Shown here: positions 10,799 to 19,469 of the stretch, one piece after another
Position numbering within the stretch: the stretch's first letter is position 1
How the letters are laid out: each line of letters begins with the position of its first letter
Source of the DNA: an uncultured Algibacter sp.
GTDB lineage: Bacteria > Bacteroidota > Bacteroidia > Flavobacteriales > Flavobacteriaceae
Direction of reading: 5' to 3'
Length of the DNA stretch: 64,000 bases
NCBI RefSeq assembly: GCF_947490405.1
Contig: NZ_CANLGU010000001.1
Location: 558,001-622,000 of the forward strand
Made by a program: the position numbers and the translations under genes
The notes under the pieces: generated by a model
Database searches by the model: none
The model's input: only the letters and a program-made list of their open reading frames with translations
Told to the model about the DNA's origin: nothing

Positions 10799-10870
10799 TT
10801 ACATTAAAAAAACAAAAAAGGCCAAAATCAATGCTATCAAGGTTACTATTAGCAAAAATTCCAAAAACAT
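10799..10870 (-). CDS. Possible 23-residue single-TM small protein in the GH3 leader
   Basis: An ATG-initiated ORF encodes an almost wholly hydrophobic peptide beginning MFLEFLLIVT and ending AFFVFLM. It lies 38 bp upstream of the GH3 start, about 30 bp after a TAGATTTG -7 element, with a purine-rich AAAGAAAAG just before the ATG. An in-frame GTG at 10897 would add a basic head but would coincide with the likely transcript start. It could be a genuine membrane microprotein or just AT-rich leader; there is no homology evidence. Confidence 0.25.
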   Translation of the reverse strand: MFLEFLLIVTLIALILAFFVFLM

Positions 10871-10902
10871 TCTTTTCTTTAAAGACTTGAAATCCACGAT
10901 AA

Positions 10903-10910
10903 CAAATCTA
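10903..10910 (-). promoter_or_regulatory. Putative promoter (-7 element) for the GH3-GH16 genes
   Basis: The minus strand reads TAGATTTG, an exact fit to TAnnTTTG, about 140 bp before the GH3 start in the 311-bp gap after the hybrid sensor gene. It is the plausible inducible promoter of the PUL operon. No -33 element at standard spacing is seen. Confidence 0.45.
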
Positions 10911-11071
10911 GATAAGGGTGTCAAAATTTATTGGTAAATCTTAAGCATTTGCTAAAACATTTGAAGCATAATACGTGAAATATGAATGTGTGCCTTGATT
11001 ATATTTAAAAATATACGAACATCTTTATTACTTAGAAATTTCTTTAACTAGTTGAACGAACAAAGAAACAA

Positions 11072-14000
11072 TCACTGGTTACTAACCTCTATAGAAGTAG
11101 GCAAAACACCATAATAATTTTTAAAACATTTTGTAAAATAAGAATGTGAAGAAAAACCAACTTTAAAAGATACTTCACCAACTGTAGCGCTTCCCAGTTC
11201 TAAGATTTGTTTTGCTTTTTGAAGCCTAATATTTCTTAAAAACTCGTTTGCAGTTTGATTAGTTAAAGCTTTTATTTTGCGGTAGAATTGACTTTTACTT
11301 AAGTTTAATTCAGATGCCAACACCTCAACATTTAGGTTCGGATCACTTATGTTTTCATTAATATAATTAAGTACTTTTTCAATAAACTCTTTATCAATAG
11401 ATGTTGTTTTAGTATTTTCAGGCAGCTCACTAATAACACTAAAGTATTTATTAAAGATTAATTTTCTACTTGTAATTAACTGTGCTAACCTAAGTTTTAG
11501 TAATCTTAAATTAAAGGGCTTTACCATATATGCATCTGCACCAAGTTCGATACCTTCCATTCTATTATCTATCCTTGCTTTTGCGGTAAGCATGAGCAAT
11601 GGTATGTGACTGGTTTTAATATCACTTTTTATGTTTTTACAAAATTCAAAGCCATCCATTTTTGGCATTATAACATCTGTTATTATAACATCTGGTAAAA
11701 TCTTGGTTGCTATCTCTAATCCTTCAAATCCATTTGCAGCTGTGTGAATTATATATTCACTTTTTAACTCTTCTTTTAAATAACTTTGAAGCTCTAAATT
11801 ATCTTCCACTATTAAAAGGGTATGATTTGTTTCTGTTTTCTCTGTTTGCTGTATACCTATATCTTGTTTTACATTTTTATCATCAACTTGTTCTTGGATA
11901 TAGGCTTCTTGTCTTTCTTTAATTTCTTGAACATCAGTAGTTAATTGATTTTCATTGAAATGAGATTTTCCTATTGGTAAGTGAATTTTAAAACTTGTTC
12001 CAGACCCTAATTTGCTATTAACATTTATAGTCCCTTTATGGAGTTCAACAAAACTTTTTACAACCTCTAATCCTATTCCAGTTCCTCCGTAGTATGTATT
12101 ATTTAAATTCCCTACTTGATAAAATCTATTAAAAATCTTATCAACTTCTTCTTCATCTATACCTGGACCCGAATCTGAAATAATAATTTCAGTGACATCA
12201 ATAAGGTTAAATTCATCAACTAAAGGCATAATGATTTTTTCTTCCTTTAGTTTAATCTCTACATTTATTAAACCTCCATTAGGCGTTATTTTCATAGCAT
12301 TTGACAGTAAATTAAAAATAATCTTTTCTAACATGCTACGGTCTGCCCATATGGTGATCTCTGGAGAGTCTGTATCTACCGATAATGATATATTTTTTGC
12401 TAATGCTTCCTCTTTAAAGTGAGACACTACGTTTTTCGTAAAATCTACTAAGTTAAATTTACTAGCTTTTATTCTAACTTTATTTAATTCAAGCTTTCTA
12501 AAATCTAAAAGTTCTGTAATTAACCTATGGAGCCTATCGGTGTTTTTATGAACCGTTTTAAGTTTAGTTTTTACAATATCAGGCACATTTAACTTTTTAT
12601 TATTCAAAATATCCTCAAGAGGATTTATTATTAAAGTTAAAGGTGTTCTAAATTCATGAGAAATATTAGTGAAGAATTGAAACTTTTTCTCGTTTAATAC
12701 TTCCTTTTGTTTTCTTGTTTCTCTTTCATAACTAATTAATTGTTTTTCTCTAATGCGTTCTTGAATTGTCTTATTCAAAAAATAAAGTATTAATAAAAAC
12801 AATGTTATATATGCAAATAAAGCTAAGTTTGTTTTCCACCAAGGTGGCAGAATTGTAATTGTTAAACTATTTGGGGTTTCATTCCAAACGCCATCATTAT
12901 TAGCTGCTTTTAGTTTAAAGGTATATGTACCATAATCTAAATTTGTATAAGTGGCATTTCTTGTATTTCCTACATAATTCCAATCATCTTCTAAACCCTC
13001 TAGGTAGTATGCAAATTGGTTCTTTTCTGGTCTTGTGTAATTTATGGCTGTAAATTCAATTGTAAAAACCGATTGTTTGTGAGTTAAAGTAATTTCTTTA
13101 GTTTCAGATATTACTCTATTTAAAGGTCCATTTTCTTTATCTGGGAACACTTTTTTATTAAACAGCTTAAAATCAGTTAAATAAACAGAAGGTAAATTTG
13201 TATTAGTTATTATGTTTTTAGGATTAAAATAGTCTACACCTTGATAATTACCAAAGTATAAGTTCCCTGTTTTATCCTTGTAAACCGAATTAATATTGTA
13301 ATCGTTTGATAACAAACCATCATTGTAGGTGAAATTTTTAAATTTCAAAGTTTCTGCATCATATTTATATAACCCAGAGTTACTACTTAACCATAAATCG
13401 CCATCATTACTTTCTATTATACCAGGAATATTTTCTCCAGAAAAACCATTTTGACTATCATACCAAGAAAAAGTTTCTTCATTAATATTAAATTCACAGA
13501 GCCCTGCTCCTCTTGTACCAATCCAAATCTTTTGATTATCCAAAGATTCGTAAAGTGTTAAAATATGACTTGATGTTAGGTAATTATTATACTTTTCAGC
13601 CATCTTATCAACATAAGATACCACGTGAAACTCATTATTAGCATCTTTTATTAATTTAAACAAGCCTTTAGTTGTGCCTACCCAAATGTTTTGTCTGGAA
13701 TCTATTAAAACTTTTCTAACATCTACTTCAGTTAAATCGCTTTCTACAAAGGGTTTTGAATCACATCTTTTAAATGTTTTATCATTATAACTAAAGGTAT
13801 GGAGCCCTTTAAAAAATGTTCCAATCCATATGGTGCCTTCTTCATCTTCATCAATACTTAAAATAGTATTAGAAGCTAGAGCTCCGTTGGTATTATTAGT
13901 GTTGTAATTAATAAACTGTTTTGACCCACTAGGCAAAAAGAATATACCATCATTCCAGCTACCGAGCCAGATATTATTTTTACTATCTATAAAAGCACAT

Positions 14001-15256
14001 TCAAGATAATCGTTAGTCAAACCTGAATATATGCTTTCATTTGTACTACTTACATGAATAAAACTTGATTTTTTTTCGTTGTACACATCAATACCACCTC
14101 CATCCATACTAATCCACAAATCACCTTTACCATCTTTAATGAGCCCTGTAACTGAAGGACTTGACAACGAGTTTTTATTATTTTTTACACTTTTAATGTG
14201 GTTAAATTTATCATACAAGTCATCATATATTCCAACACCACTATTGTAATATCCTATCCATACACGATTATCTTTATCTAAAAATAAAGACCATATAGAA
14301 TTCGATAACAAACTATTTTCTTTGTCTTTGTTGTACAAATATTTATTAAGTAATTTTCCATCAGAATCTAACTGTATAAGTCCATCATTCTCGCTTCCAC
14401 ATAGTATGGTACCATCTAGAAGTTTAATCAACGCAAATATTCTTTTATTGGTGATTTTAGAATTGATTACTCTATAACCAACCAAATCAGAATCTCTATT
14501 TTTTAGGCATATTAATCCGTTAGACTCTGTACCAATCCAAATGTCTTTATAATCAATTAAAATAGAATGTATAGGTTCAGTTATAGAAGAAATCTTACTG
14601 TTTATTTTAGAAAATACTAGTTCTTCTTTAGATGCATTATATTCTAATAAACCTAGGTTTGTTCCTGCAAATACTTTGCCTTCTGCATTGCATTCAAGTG
14701 CATAAATAATTAAATCAGAATTATTAATATCTGGAGTGCTAGGAGTTTTAGTAACCTGTAATGTTTTAAGATTTAATTTATAGAGTCCTGAATTATAAGT
14801 GCCAATAAATAAATTATCTTCATAATCACTACAAATACTTCTAACAGATAAGTTTTCTTCTTGTCCAGTATCTGCATTGTATATTGGAATTCTTGTAAAT
14901 TGATCTAAATCCCTGTTATATAAATTGAGTCCTTCCTCGGTACCAAACCATAATTTATTCTCCTGATCCAAATATGAGCAATAAACAAGACTACTACTTA
15001 TAGAAGTAGAATCTTTTAATGAGAGTTTATACTTAACATAATCCATCCCATCAAACCTGCTAACACCAGCCCCTGCAGTACCAAACCATATAAAACCATA
15101 ATGATCTTGAATAATAGTTGTTACCGCTAAATTTGACTCTCCTTTTTTTACATTGACAAAATCGAGTTTCTTTATTTGACCCTGAGAGTATCCACTAAAC
15201 CATAATAAAAAAAGACAAACACAAGTATTTAAAAACTTCATATTATTTTTAATCAA
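11072..15256 (-). CDS. Hybrid two-component system sensor/regulator (HTCS) of the PUL
   Basis: 1394 residues in one chain. A signal peptide (~1-25) precedes a periplasmic sensor made of two-bladed-propeller repeats (Reg_prop, e.g. GFIWFGTAGAGVSRFDG, residues ~45-690) and a Y_Y_Y domain (~700-790). One TM segment follows (~797-816). Inside the cell come a HisKA domain with phospho-acceptor His867 (ISHEFRTPLT), a HATPase (NLLSNAMK, GGTGIGLEVV), a receiver with Asp1194 (IITDVIMPKMDG) and a C-terminal AraC-type HTH (~1290-1390). HTCS proteins sense an oligosaccharide in the periplasm and activate the adjacent PUL directly. It is the upstream-most gene of the cluster. Confidence 0.97.
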   Translation of the reverse strand: MIKNNMKFLNTCVCLFLLWFSGYSQGQIKKLDFVNVKKGESNLAVTTIIQDHYGFIWFGTAGAGVSRFDGMDYVKYKLSLKDSTSISSSLVYCSYLDQENKLWFGTEEGLNLYNRDLDQFTRIPIYNADTGQEENLSVRSICSDYEDNLFIGTYNSGLYKLNLKTLQVTKTPSTPDINNSDLIIYALECNAEGKVFAGTNLGLLEYNASKEELVFSKINSKISSITEPIHSILIDYKDIWIGTESNGLICLKNRDSDLVGYRVINSKITNKRIFALIKLLDGTILCGSENDGLIQLDSDGKLLNKYLYNKDKENSLLSNSIWSLFLDKDNRVWIGYYNSGVGIYDDLYDKFNHIKSVKNNKNSLSSPSVTGLIKDGKGDLWISMDGGGIDVYNEKKSSFIHVSSTNESIYSGLTNDYLECAFIDSKNNIWLGSWNDGIFFLPSGSKQFINYNTNNTNGALASNTILSIDEDEEGTIWIGTFFKGLHTFSYNDKTFKRCDSKPFVESDLTEVDVRKVLIDSRQNIWVGTTKGLFKLIKDANNEFHVVSYVDKMAEKYNNYLTSSHILTLYESLDNQKIWIGTRGAGLCEFNINEETFSWYDSQNGFSGENIPGIIESNDGDLWLSSNSGLYKYDAETLKFKNFTYNDGLLSNDYNINSVYKDKTGNLYFGNYQGVDYFNPKNIITNTNLPSVYLTDFKLFNKKVFPDKENGPLNRVISETKEITLTHKQSVFTIEFTAINYTRPEKNQFAYYLEGLEDDWNYVGNTRNATYTNLDYGTYTFKLKAANNDGVWNETPNSLTITILPPWWKTNLALFAYITLFLLILYFLNKTIQERIREKQLISYERETRKQKEVLNEKKFQFFTNISHEFRTPLTLIINPLEDILNNKKLNVPDIVKTKLKTVHKNTDRLHRLITELLDFRKLELNKVRIKASKFNLVDFTKNVVSHFKEEALAKNISLSVDTDSPEITIWADRSMLEKIIFNLLSNAMKITPNGGLINVEIKLKEEKIIMPLVDEFNLIDVTEIIISDSGPGIDEEEVDKIFNRFYQVGNLNNTYYGGTGIGLEVVKSFVELHKGTINVNSKLGSGTSFKIHLPIGKSHFNENQLTTDVQEIKERQEAYIQEQVDDKNVKQDIGIQQTEKTETNHTLLIVEDNLELQSYLKEELKSEYIIHTAANGFEGLEIATKILPDVIITDVIMPKMDGFEFCKNIKSDIKTSHIPLLMLTAKARIDNRMEGIELGADAYMVKPFNLRLLKLRLAQLITSRKLIFNKYFSVISELPENTKTTSIDKEFIEKVLNYINENISDPNLNVEVLASELNLSKSQFYRKIKALTNQTANEFLRNIRLQKAKQILELGSATVGEVSFKVGFSSHSYFTKCFKNYYGVLPTSIEVSNQ

Positions 15257-15306
15257 TTGATTTTAATGAATTTAATAGTGACTAGAAAAATTGGGGTTTG
15301 AATTTG

Positions 15307-15314
15307 CAAAAATA
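15307..15314 (-). promoter_or_regulatory. Putative -7 element for the HTCS gene
   Basis: The minus strand reads TATTTTTG, which fits TAnnTTTG, about 50 bp upstream of the HTCS start. The rest of the gap up to 15559 shows no gene or repeat I can support. Confidence 0.35.
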
Positions 15315-15559
15315 AATATACGATAATTTTACTTTCAAATTTTCATTACCCTATACCAAACCCTATTATAGTTATAGAAAATGTAAAAAAAGACATCACT
15401 TTTCAATGATATATACTTTTCATCATTTTATTTAAACTCGTTTAATTTCAGTATCTATTTTAATAAAAAAAACCAACAATATATCTTTAGTATCTCGAAT
15501 ACATCTTTGTACAATATTTCCTGAAAAACAATAATTGGGAGTATTTATTGACTGCAAAA

Positions 15560-15600
15560 GGAAAAATCTACAATTCCTTAGGAATCATATCTATTTCAAG
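15560..15600 (+). promoter_or_regulatory. Redox-regulon box A (upstream of small ORF and CMD gene)
   Basis: One of five matching ~41-bp boxes. It has GAAAAATCTACAA, then GGAA, then TATTTCAAG in the same register as boxes at 17520, 18294, 21331 (minus) and 22673 (minus). Exactly 17 bp after the CAA comes CATCTTTG (15617-15624), a one-mismatch form of TAnnTTTG. The bipartite form abutting the -33 region fits an AraC-type activator; the regulator encoded at 16503-17345 is the obvious candidate. Confidence 0.75.
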
Positions 15601-15650
15601 AGGCGCTTCTCTAGCCCATCTTTGCAGTGTAATTAAAACACACTATTAAG

Positions 15651-15809
15651 ATGACAACATTTTTCAACATAATAAAATCACTTTTAAGTGCTTCACCTAA
15701 AAGTATTTCAAATAATATACAACAACAAATTATTAAGGGAAATTGTGATGACTCTCACGCATCTGGTGCGTATTGCTATTCAGAAAAACCCTTTATTTCA
15801 AATTTTTAA
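15651..15809 (+). CDS. Promoter-proximal 52-residue small protein with two cysteines
   Basis: The ORF starts MTTFFNIIKSLLSASPKS and ends in a segment with Cys32 and Cys42 (GNCDDSH, AYCYSEKP). It starts about 20 nt after the transcription start predicted from box A, the same leader length as the other genes with this box, and ends 24 bp before the CMD gene, so it is likely the first gene of that operon. No family is recognised. The ribosome site is weak (TTAAG). A redox-active or sensory peptide, or a leader peptide, are possibilities only. Confidence 0.5.
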   Translation: MTTFFNIIKSLLSASPKSISNNIQQQIIKGNCDDSHASGAYCYSEKPFISNF

Positions 15810-15833
15810 TAAACCATTTATAAAACAATTATT

Positions 15834-16382
15834 ATGATAACATTTAATGTTCCAACAAGAGAAGAAGTAAATACTACAAATCAAGCAATTTTTGACAGCT
15901 TAAAAAAAGCTGTAGGTTTTGTTCCTAACCTTTATGCAACTTACGCATATTCAGACAATGCACTTAAAAACTATCTTGACTTTGCTAATGCAAAAACATC
16001 TCTTAAAGCAAAAGAGAAAGAAGTTGTAAACTTAGCTGTAAGTGAAGTAAACCAATGTGAATACTGTTTATCTGCTCACACAGCTATTGGTAAAATGAAC
16101 GGGTTTACTGAAGACCAAATTTTAGATTTACGTACAGGTCAAGCACCATTTGACACAAAGTTAGATGCACTAGCAAAACTTGCAAAGAACATCACAGAAA
16201 ACCGTGGTAATACAGATGCTGCTATTCTAGAAAACTTTTTTGATGCGGGATGGACTAAAGAAAACCTAATAGACACAATAGCCTTAGTAGGAGATAAAAC
16301 CATCTCAAACTACATAAATAACACCACGAAAATCCCAGTTGATTTTCCCGTTGTGACACCTTTAGAAACTGCGCTTATTTAA
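15834..16382 (+). CDS. Carboxymuconolactone decarboxylase/AhpD-like peroxidase-related protein
   Basis: 182 residues with the AhpD/CMD signature ESxxNxCxYCxxxH seen as VNQCEYCLSAH, with Cys75, Cys78 and His82 as the proton-relay and thiol pair. The remaining helices (DQILDLR, DALAKLAKNI) fit the all-alpha CMD fold. Members with this CxxC act as alkylhydroperoxidase-type disulfide reductants rather than as decarboxylases. It follows redox-regulon box A and a 52-residue ORF, faces the AraC regulator convergently and ends with a strong terminator. Role in peroxide or electrophile detoxification is inferred from family and context. Confidence 0.93.
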   Translation: MITFNVPTREEVNTTNQAIFDSLKKAVGFVPNLYATYAYSDNALKNYLDFANAKTSLKAKEKEVVNLAVSEVNQCEYCLSAHTAIGKMNGFTEDQILDLRTGQAPFDTKLDALAKLAKNITENRGNTDAAILENFFDAGWTKENLIDTIALVGDKTISNYINNTTKIPVDFPVVTPLETALI

Positions 16383-16411
16383 TCCCTATAATGATGATGT
16401 AGTTTTGTTCT

Positions 16412-16443
16412 GAACAGCCCACAAAAGTGGGCTGTTCTTTTTT
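16412..16443 (+). terminator. Rho-independent terminator after the CMD gene
   Basis: A perfect 11-bp stem (GAACAGCCCAC / GTGGGCTGTTC) with AAAA loop and six T residues, 30 bp after the CMD stop. Confidence 0.93.
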
Positions 16444-16502
16444 AGTATCAAATTAAATGGGAGAGATGTAAGATTTATTTATATATAACCCTAATTATAA
16501 AA

Positions 16503-17345
16503 CTACAACGACTCTTTAAACTCCTTTTTAAACGTAGCAGGTGGTGATCCCACTTGGTTTTTAAAAAACTTAGAGAAATGTGCTGGTTCTGAAAAACCAA
16601 CTTCATAACCAATTTCTTCCGCAGTTTTATCAGAATAAAAAAGCAACCTTTTAGCTTCTAAAACAATACGTTCGTTTATAATTTTTAAAGGAGATTTATC
16701 ACCAGATTTTTTAAATAAATTAGATAGTGTTTTTGGCGACTTAAACAGCATATCAGCATAATCGGCAACTTGATGTTTTTCTCTAAAATGTTGCTCTACC
16801 AACAGATGGTATTGTCGTACCATATCATACTGAGGTTTAGGTATATCTTCTTCAGAATTCTCAATCTTAATTAATCGCGTTGCTTTAATAAGCAAACGCT
16901 TTAAAACCGTACGAAGCATTTCCCCTTGAATATGATCTTTTGTTTCAAACTCTTCTTTCAAAATAAGAAACATGGCTTCAAAATTAGCAACCTCCTTTTC
17001 GTTTAGCGTAATTACAGGTGGAAGTGAAGAACCAAAGAATAAAAATCCTTGACAGGATACTTCTGCATCGTGGTCGCGTATACAATAAAATTCACGATTA
17101 AAAATAAAAGCAGTAAGTCCTGCATCTTTTTCCATCTCCACAATATTAAGCGGCGTACAAAATGCAACTTGGTTCTTTTTAATTTGCAACCTATATCCAT
17201 CTACAATTATGGTTGTATCACTGTCTCTTGCCCAAAGTATTTTATATAATCCTTTTTTATCTAGTAGATTCATTGCTGGTCCACAGGTAAAATTGGTGAG
17301 GGTAAACAAACTCTCATCTTTTATACTTGAGTATTCTAATTTCAT
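16503..17345 (-). CDS. AraC-family transcriptional regulator (candidate master of the redox regulon)
   Basis: 280 residues. The N-terminal ~110 residues form a cupin-like sensing domain with four cysteines (Cys21, Cys63, Cys88, Cys98) and the stretch FYCIRDHDAEVSC. A helical linker follows, then a C-terminal AraC double HTH at about residues 180-278 (ADMLFKSPKTLSNLFKK and AEEIGYEVGFSEPAHFSKFFK). It sits among five promoters carrying the same long box, so it is the natural candidate to bind them. The conserved-looking cysteines make thiol sensing plausible, but neither binding nor sensing is shown by sequence. No copy of the box is seen at its own promoter. Confidence 0.92.
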   Translation of the reverse strand: MKLEYSSIKDESLFTLTNFTCGPAMNLLDKKGLYKILWARDSDTTIIVDGYRLQIKKNQVAFCTPLNIVEMEKDAGLTAFIFNREFYCIRDHDAEVSCQGFLFFGSSLPPVITLNEKEVANFEAMFLILKEEFETKDHIQGEMLRTVLKRLLIKATRLIKIENSEEDIPKPQYDMVRQYHLLVEQHFREKHQVADYADMLFKSPKTLSNLFKKSGDKSPLKIINERIVLEAKRLLFYSDKTAEEIGYEVGFSEPAHFSKFFKNQVGSPPATFKKEFKESL

Positions 17346-17519
17346 TATAATAGGCTGTTATAGTTAGGTCATAAATATAAAAAAAATTAAATCGCTTTAC
17401 ACTAATATATATTTATGCTAAACCTCATAGATACCACCACTATTTTTTAACATTTCACCATTAAAAAAACACCGTTTATATATTTTACTAGTGCTAATAC
17501 ATACTTTTTTACGTTGAAG

Positions 17520-17560
17520 TGAAAAATGTACAATTTTACAGGAACAACCTATATTTCAAA
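17520..17560 (+). promoter_or_regulatory. Redox-regulon box B with promoter (first SPW-like gene)
   Basis: GAAAAATGTACAA, AGGAA and TATTTCAAA in the shared register. Seventeen bp after the CAA comes TATATTTG at 17577-17584, a perfect -7 element, giving a leader of about 30 nt to the ATG at 17623. Confidence 0.78.
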
Positions 17561-17622
17561 CCCTTTATAACGAGGCTATATTTGTACTATCAATAATTAA
17601 TAACCATAAAAAAATAAAAATT

Positions 17623-17991
17623 ATGCAATTTATCACAAAAAAAATCCACTCGTATTTAGATTACCCAGTAGCAATCTCTTTAATGGTATTACCATTTGTA
17701 TTAGGCTTAGGCGAAACCAATCCTATTGCGTTTTACCTTTCGCTAATAGTAGGTATAGCTGCTCTAGGTTTAACTATTTTAACAGATCATCAAACTGGAT
17801 TACTACCTGTTATCTCGTACCGTTTACACTTATTAGTAGATAGTGCTGTAGCTGTATTGTTTGTAGTAGCGCCATTTATCTTTTCTTTTGAAGGACTTGA
17901 TGCTTATTTCTATTGGATTAACGGTGCTGCTGTACTATTGGTAGTGTCTTTACATAAAAACGAAGCGCAAAAGCCAGTTGCCTTAGTGTAG
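17623..17991 (+). CDS. SPW-repeat-like four-TM membrane protein, copy 1
   Basis: 122 residues with two tandem repeats. Each has two membrane helices, with VLPFVLGLG and VAPFIFSFEG at the positions where SPW-repeat proteins carry their Ser-Pro-Trp. The loop DHQTGLLPVISYR joins the halves. It is very similar to the next gene (18388-18735), including the promoter box, so the pair arose by tandem duplication of gene plus promoter. The function of SPW-like proteins is unknown; co-regulation with thiol-redox enzymes suggests a membrane role in that stress. Assignment to SPW (PF03779) is by pattern only. Confidence 0.85.
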   Translation: MQFITKKIHSYLDYPVAISLMVLPFVLGLGETNPIAFYLSLIVGIAALGLTILTDHQTGLLPVISYRLHLLVDSAVAVLFVVAPFIFSFEGLDAYFYWINGAAVLLVVSLHKNEAQKPVALV

Positions 17992-18009
17992 TAAACCACA
18001 ATATAAATA

Positions 18010-18057
18010 AAGCCTGTCCTCTTTAATCAATTAGTGATTTTAGAGGACAGGCTTTTT
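18010..18057 (+). terminator. Terminator after SPW-like copy 1
   Basis: Long hairpin with arms AAGCCTGTCCTCT and AGAGGACAGGCTT, extended by TTAATCA/TGATTT pairing, followed by a T run. The gap from 18058 to 18293 shows nothing else I can support. Confidence 0.9.
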
Positions 18058-18293
18058 TAATTTGATTCGTTTTATGAATGCTGTAGATACTTTAAAGCAT
18101 TTAGATAGTCAATTTAGATTATAGCATTCTTCAAAACGCCTTTTAATCAAGACATGTAAAAGGATTTTATTCTTAAAATTTATTTGTAATAAATCAAATG
18201 AATAACAACTTGTATTCTAAGCCCATATTACATCAAAAAAAGTAGAAATCAATACCATACAACTTTGCTCTTACACACTATTCTACTTAAAAA

Positions 18294-18334
18294 TGAAAAA
18301 TGTATAATTAAACAGGAACAAACTGTATTTCAAA
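18294..18334 (+). promoter_or_regulatory. Redox-regulon box C with promoter (second SPW-like gene)
   Basis: GAAAAATGTATAA, AGGAA and TATTTCAAA in register with boxes A and B. TATCTTTG, a perfect -7 element, lies 17 bp after the CAA at 18351-18358; the ATG is 30 nt further. Confidence 0.78.
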
Positions 18335-18387
18335 TACTTAAGTGTTAATTTATCTTTGGACTATCAATAATCATAAAAAATAAAATT

Positions 18388-18735
18388 ATGCGATTTATCA
18401 CAAAAAAAATCCACTCGTACTTAGATTACCCAGTTGCAATTTCGTTAATAGTCTTACCCTTTTTATTAGGCCTAGGCGAAACCAATCCACTTGCGTTTTA
18501 CCTATCAATAATAGTTGGTATAGCGGCCTTTGGACTAACCATTGTAACAGATCATCAAACAGGATTCCTCCCAATTATTTCGTACCGCTCGCACTTATTA
18601 GTAGATGGTGCAGTAGCCGTATTATTTTTAGTAGCGCCATTTATCTTTTCTTTTGAAGGACTTGATGCTTACTTCTATTGGATTAATGGTGTGGCTGTAC
18701 TTATAGTAGTTGCGCTTCACAAAGCTGAAGCTTAA
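18388..18735 (+). CDS. SPW-repeat-like four-TM membrane protein, copy 2
   Basis: 115 residues, nearly the same as copy 1 through the four membrane helices (for example FITKKIHSYLDYPVAISL is shared exactly), and lacking the last few residues. Two internal repeats with LPFLLGLG and APFIFSFEG are visible. It has its own regulon box and its own terminator, so the two copies are separate transcription units. Synonymous differences are frequent, so the duplication is not very recent and both copies look to be under selection. Confidence 0.85.
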   Translation: MRFITKKIHSYLDYPVAISLIVLPFLLGLGETNPLAFYLSIIVGIAAFGLTIVTDHQTGFLPIISYRSHLLVDGAVAVLFLVAPFIFSFEGLDAYFYWINGVAVLIVVALHKAEA

Positions 18736-18760
18736 GTACAACAAACCTTCAGTAAAATAT

Positions 18761-18806
18761 AGCCTATTGTTTAGAATCGCTAATGATTTTAAACAATAGG
18801 CTTTTT
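18761..18806 (+). terminator. Terminator after SPW-like copy 2
   Basis: Arms AGCCTATTGTTT and AAACAATAGGCT with a T tail, closing the second SPW-like unit. Confidence 0.88.
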
Positions 18807-18902
18807 AAATTTTAATTTCTAGATATAACGCTTCTTTTTCTAAGAAACAGTTAATATGTTTATTCTTTAACGCATAATATAATGGTTTTATGTAGTCGTT
18901 AA

Positions 18903-19061
18903 ACTAACAATTATGACGCCTTAAAAAAGCATAAAGCAGTTTATAAAACTCTAAAAACAACTTCAGACATAGGCTTCTATATCATTCAAAATTTTGTGAA
19001 TATATTTAAAGTTCTAAAAACAATTTTAAGTGCATCAAACCCAAAGCTTGAAGATGGATAA
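18903..19061 (+). pseudogene. Startless 52-codon reading frame, possible remnant
   Basis: An open frame between stops encodes a plausible peptide with KTLKTTSDIGFYII and FKVLKTILSASNPKLEDG, but no ATG precedes it; a GTG inside would give only 21 residues. The ILSASNPK segment resembles LLSASPKS in the 52-residue ORF at 15651, so it may be a decayed relative. The remaining 18807-19275 sequence has no gene. Weakly supported. Confidence 0.25.
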
Positions 19062-19275
19062 TACGTTTTAAACTTAAAACATTTCTCCATTTCACTTTTT
19101 TATCAATTTAAATACATAATACCAAGTATATATTCCTTTTTATGAAGGCTTAAAATATGTTGACTTATTATCAAAACACAGAGAGTCTCAATTAATTACT
19201 AGAAATTAAATGACGATATAAATCGCTTGGTTTCAAAATGATGTTTATTTAAATAGCTTATGTTATAAACGCAAA

Positions 19276-19306
19276 AGAGGGACGAATTAAAATATTCGTC
19301 CCTTTA
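19276..19306. terminator. Symmetric terminator-like hairpin
   Basis: AGGGACGAAT / ATTCGTCCCT with a six-base loop, flanked by A and T runs so it could act on either strand. It lies about 165 bp past the end of the minus-strand thioredoxin reductase/DUF2721 operon. Confidence 0.6.
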
Positions 19307-19469
19307 ATATTATAAACTACACCTTCAGCTTACGAACCCTTGAAAAGACTTACTAATAGGCTAGTATTTAGAAGCTAAGGCTATATACTTTTTTTAGTAA
19401 AACTTATATTTCATATCAAGTTTCTCAAGATTAAAAAGATGCTTCTTTCTTTTAAAACTATAGAGGTAT

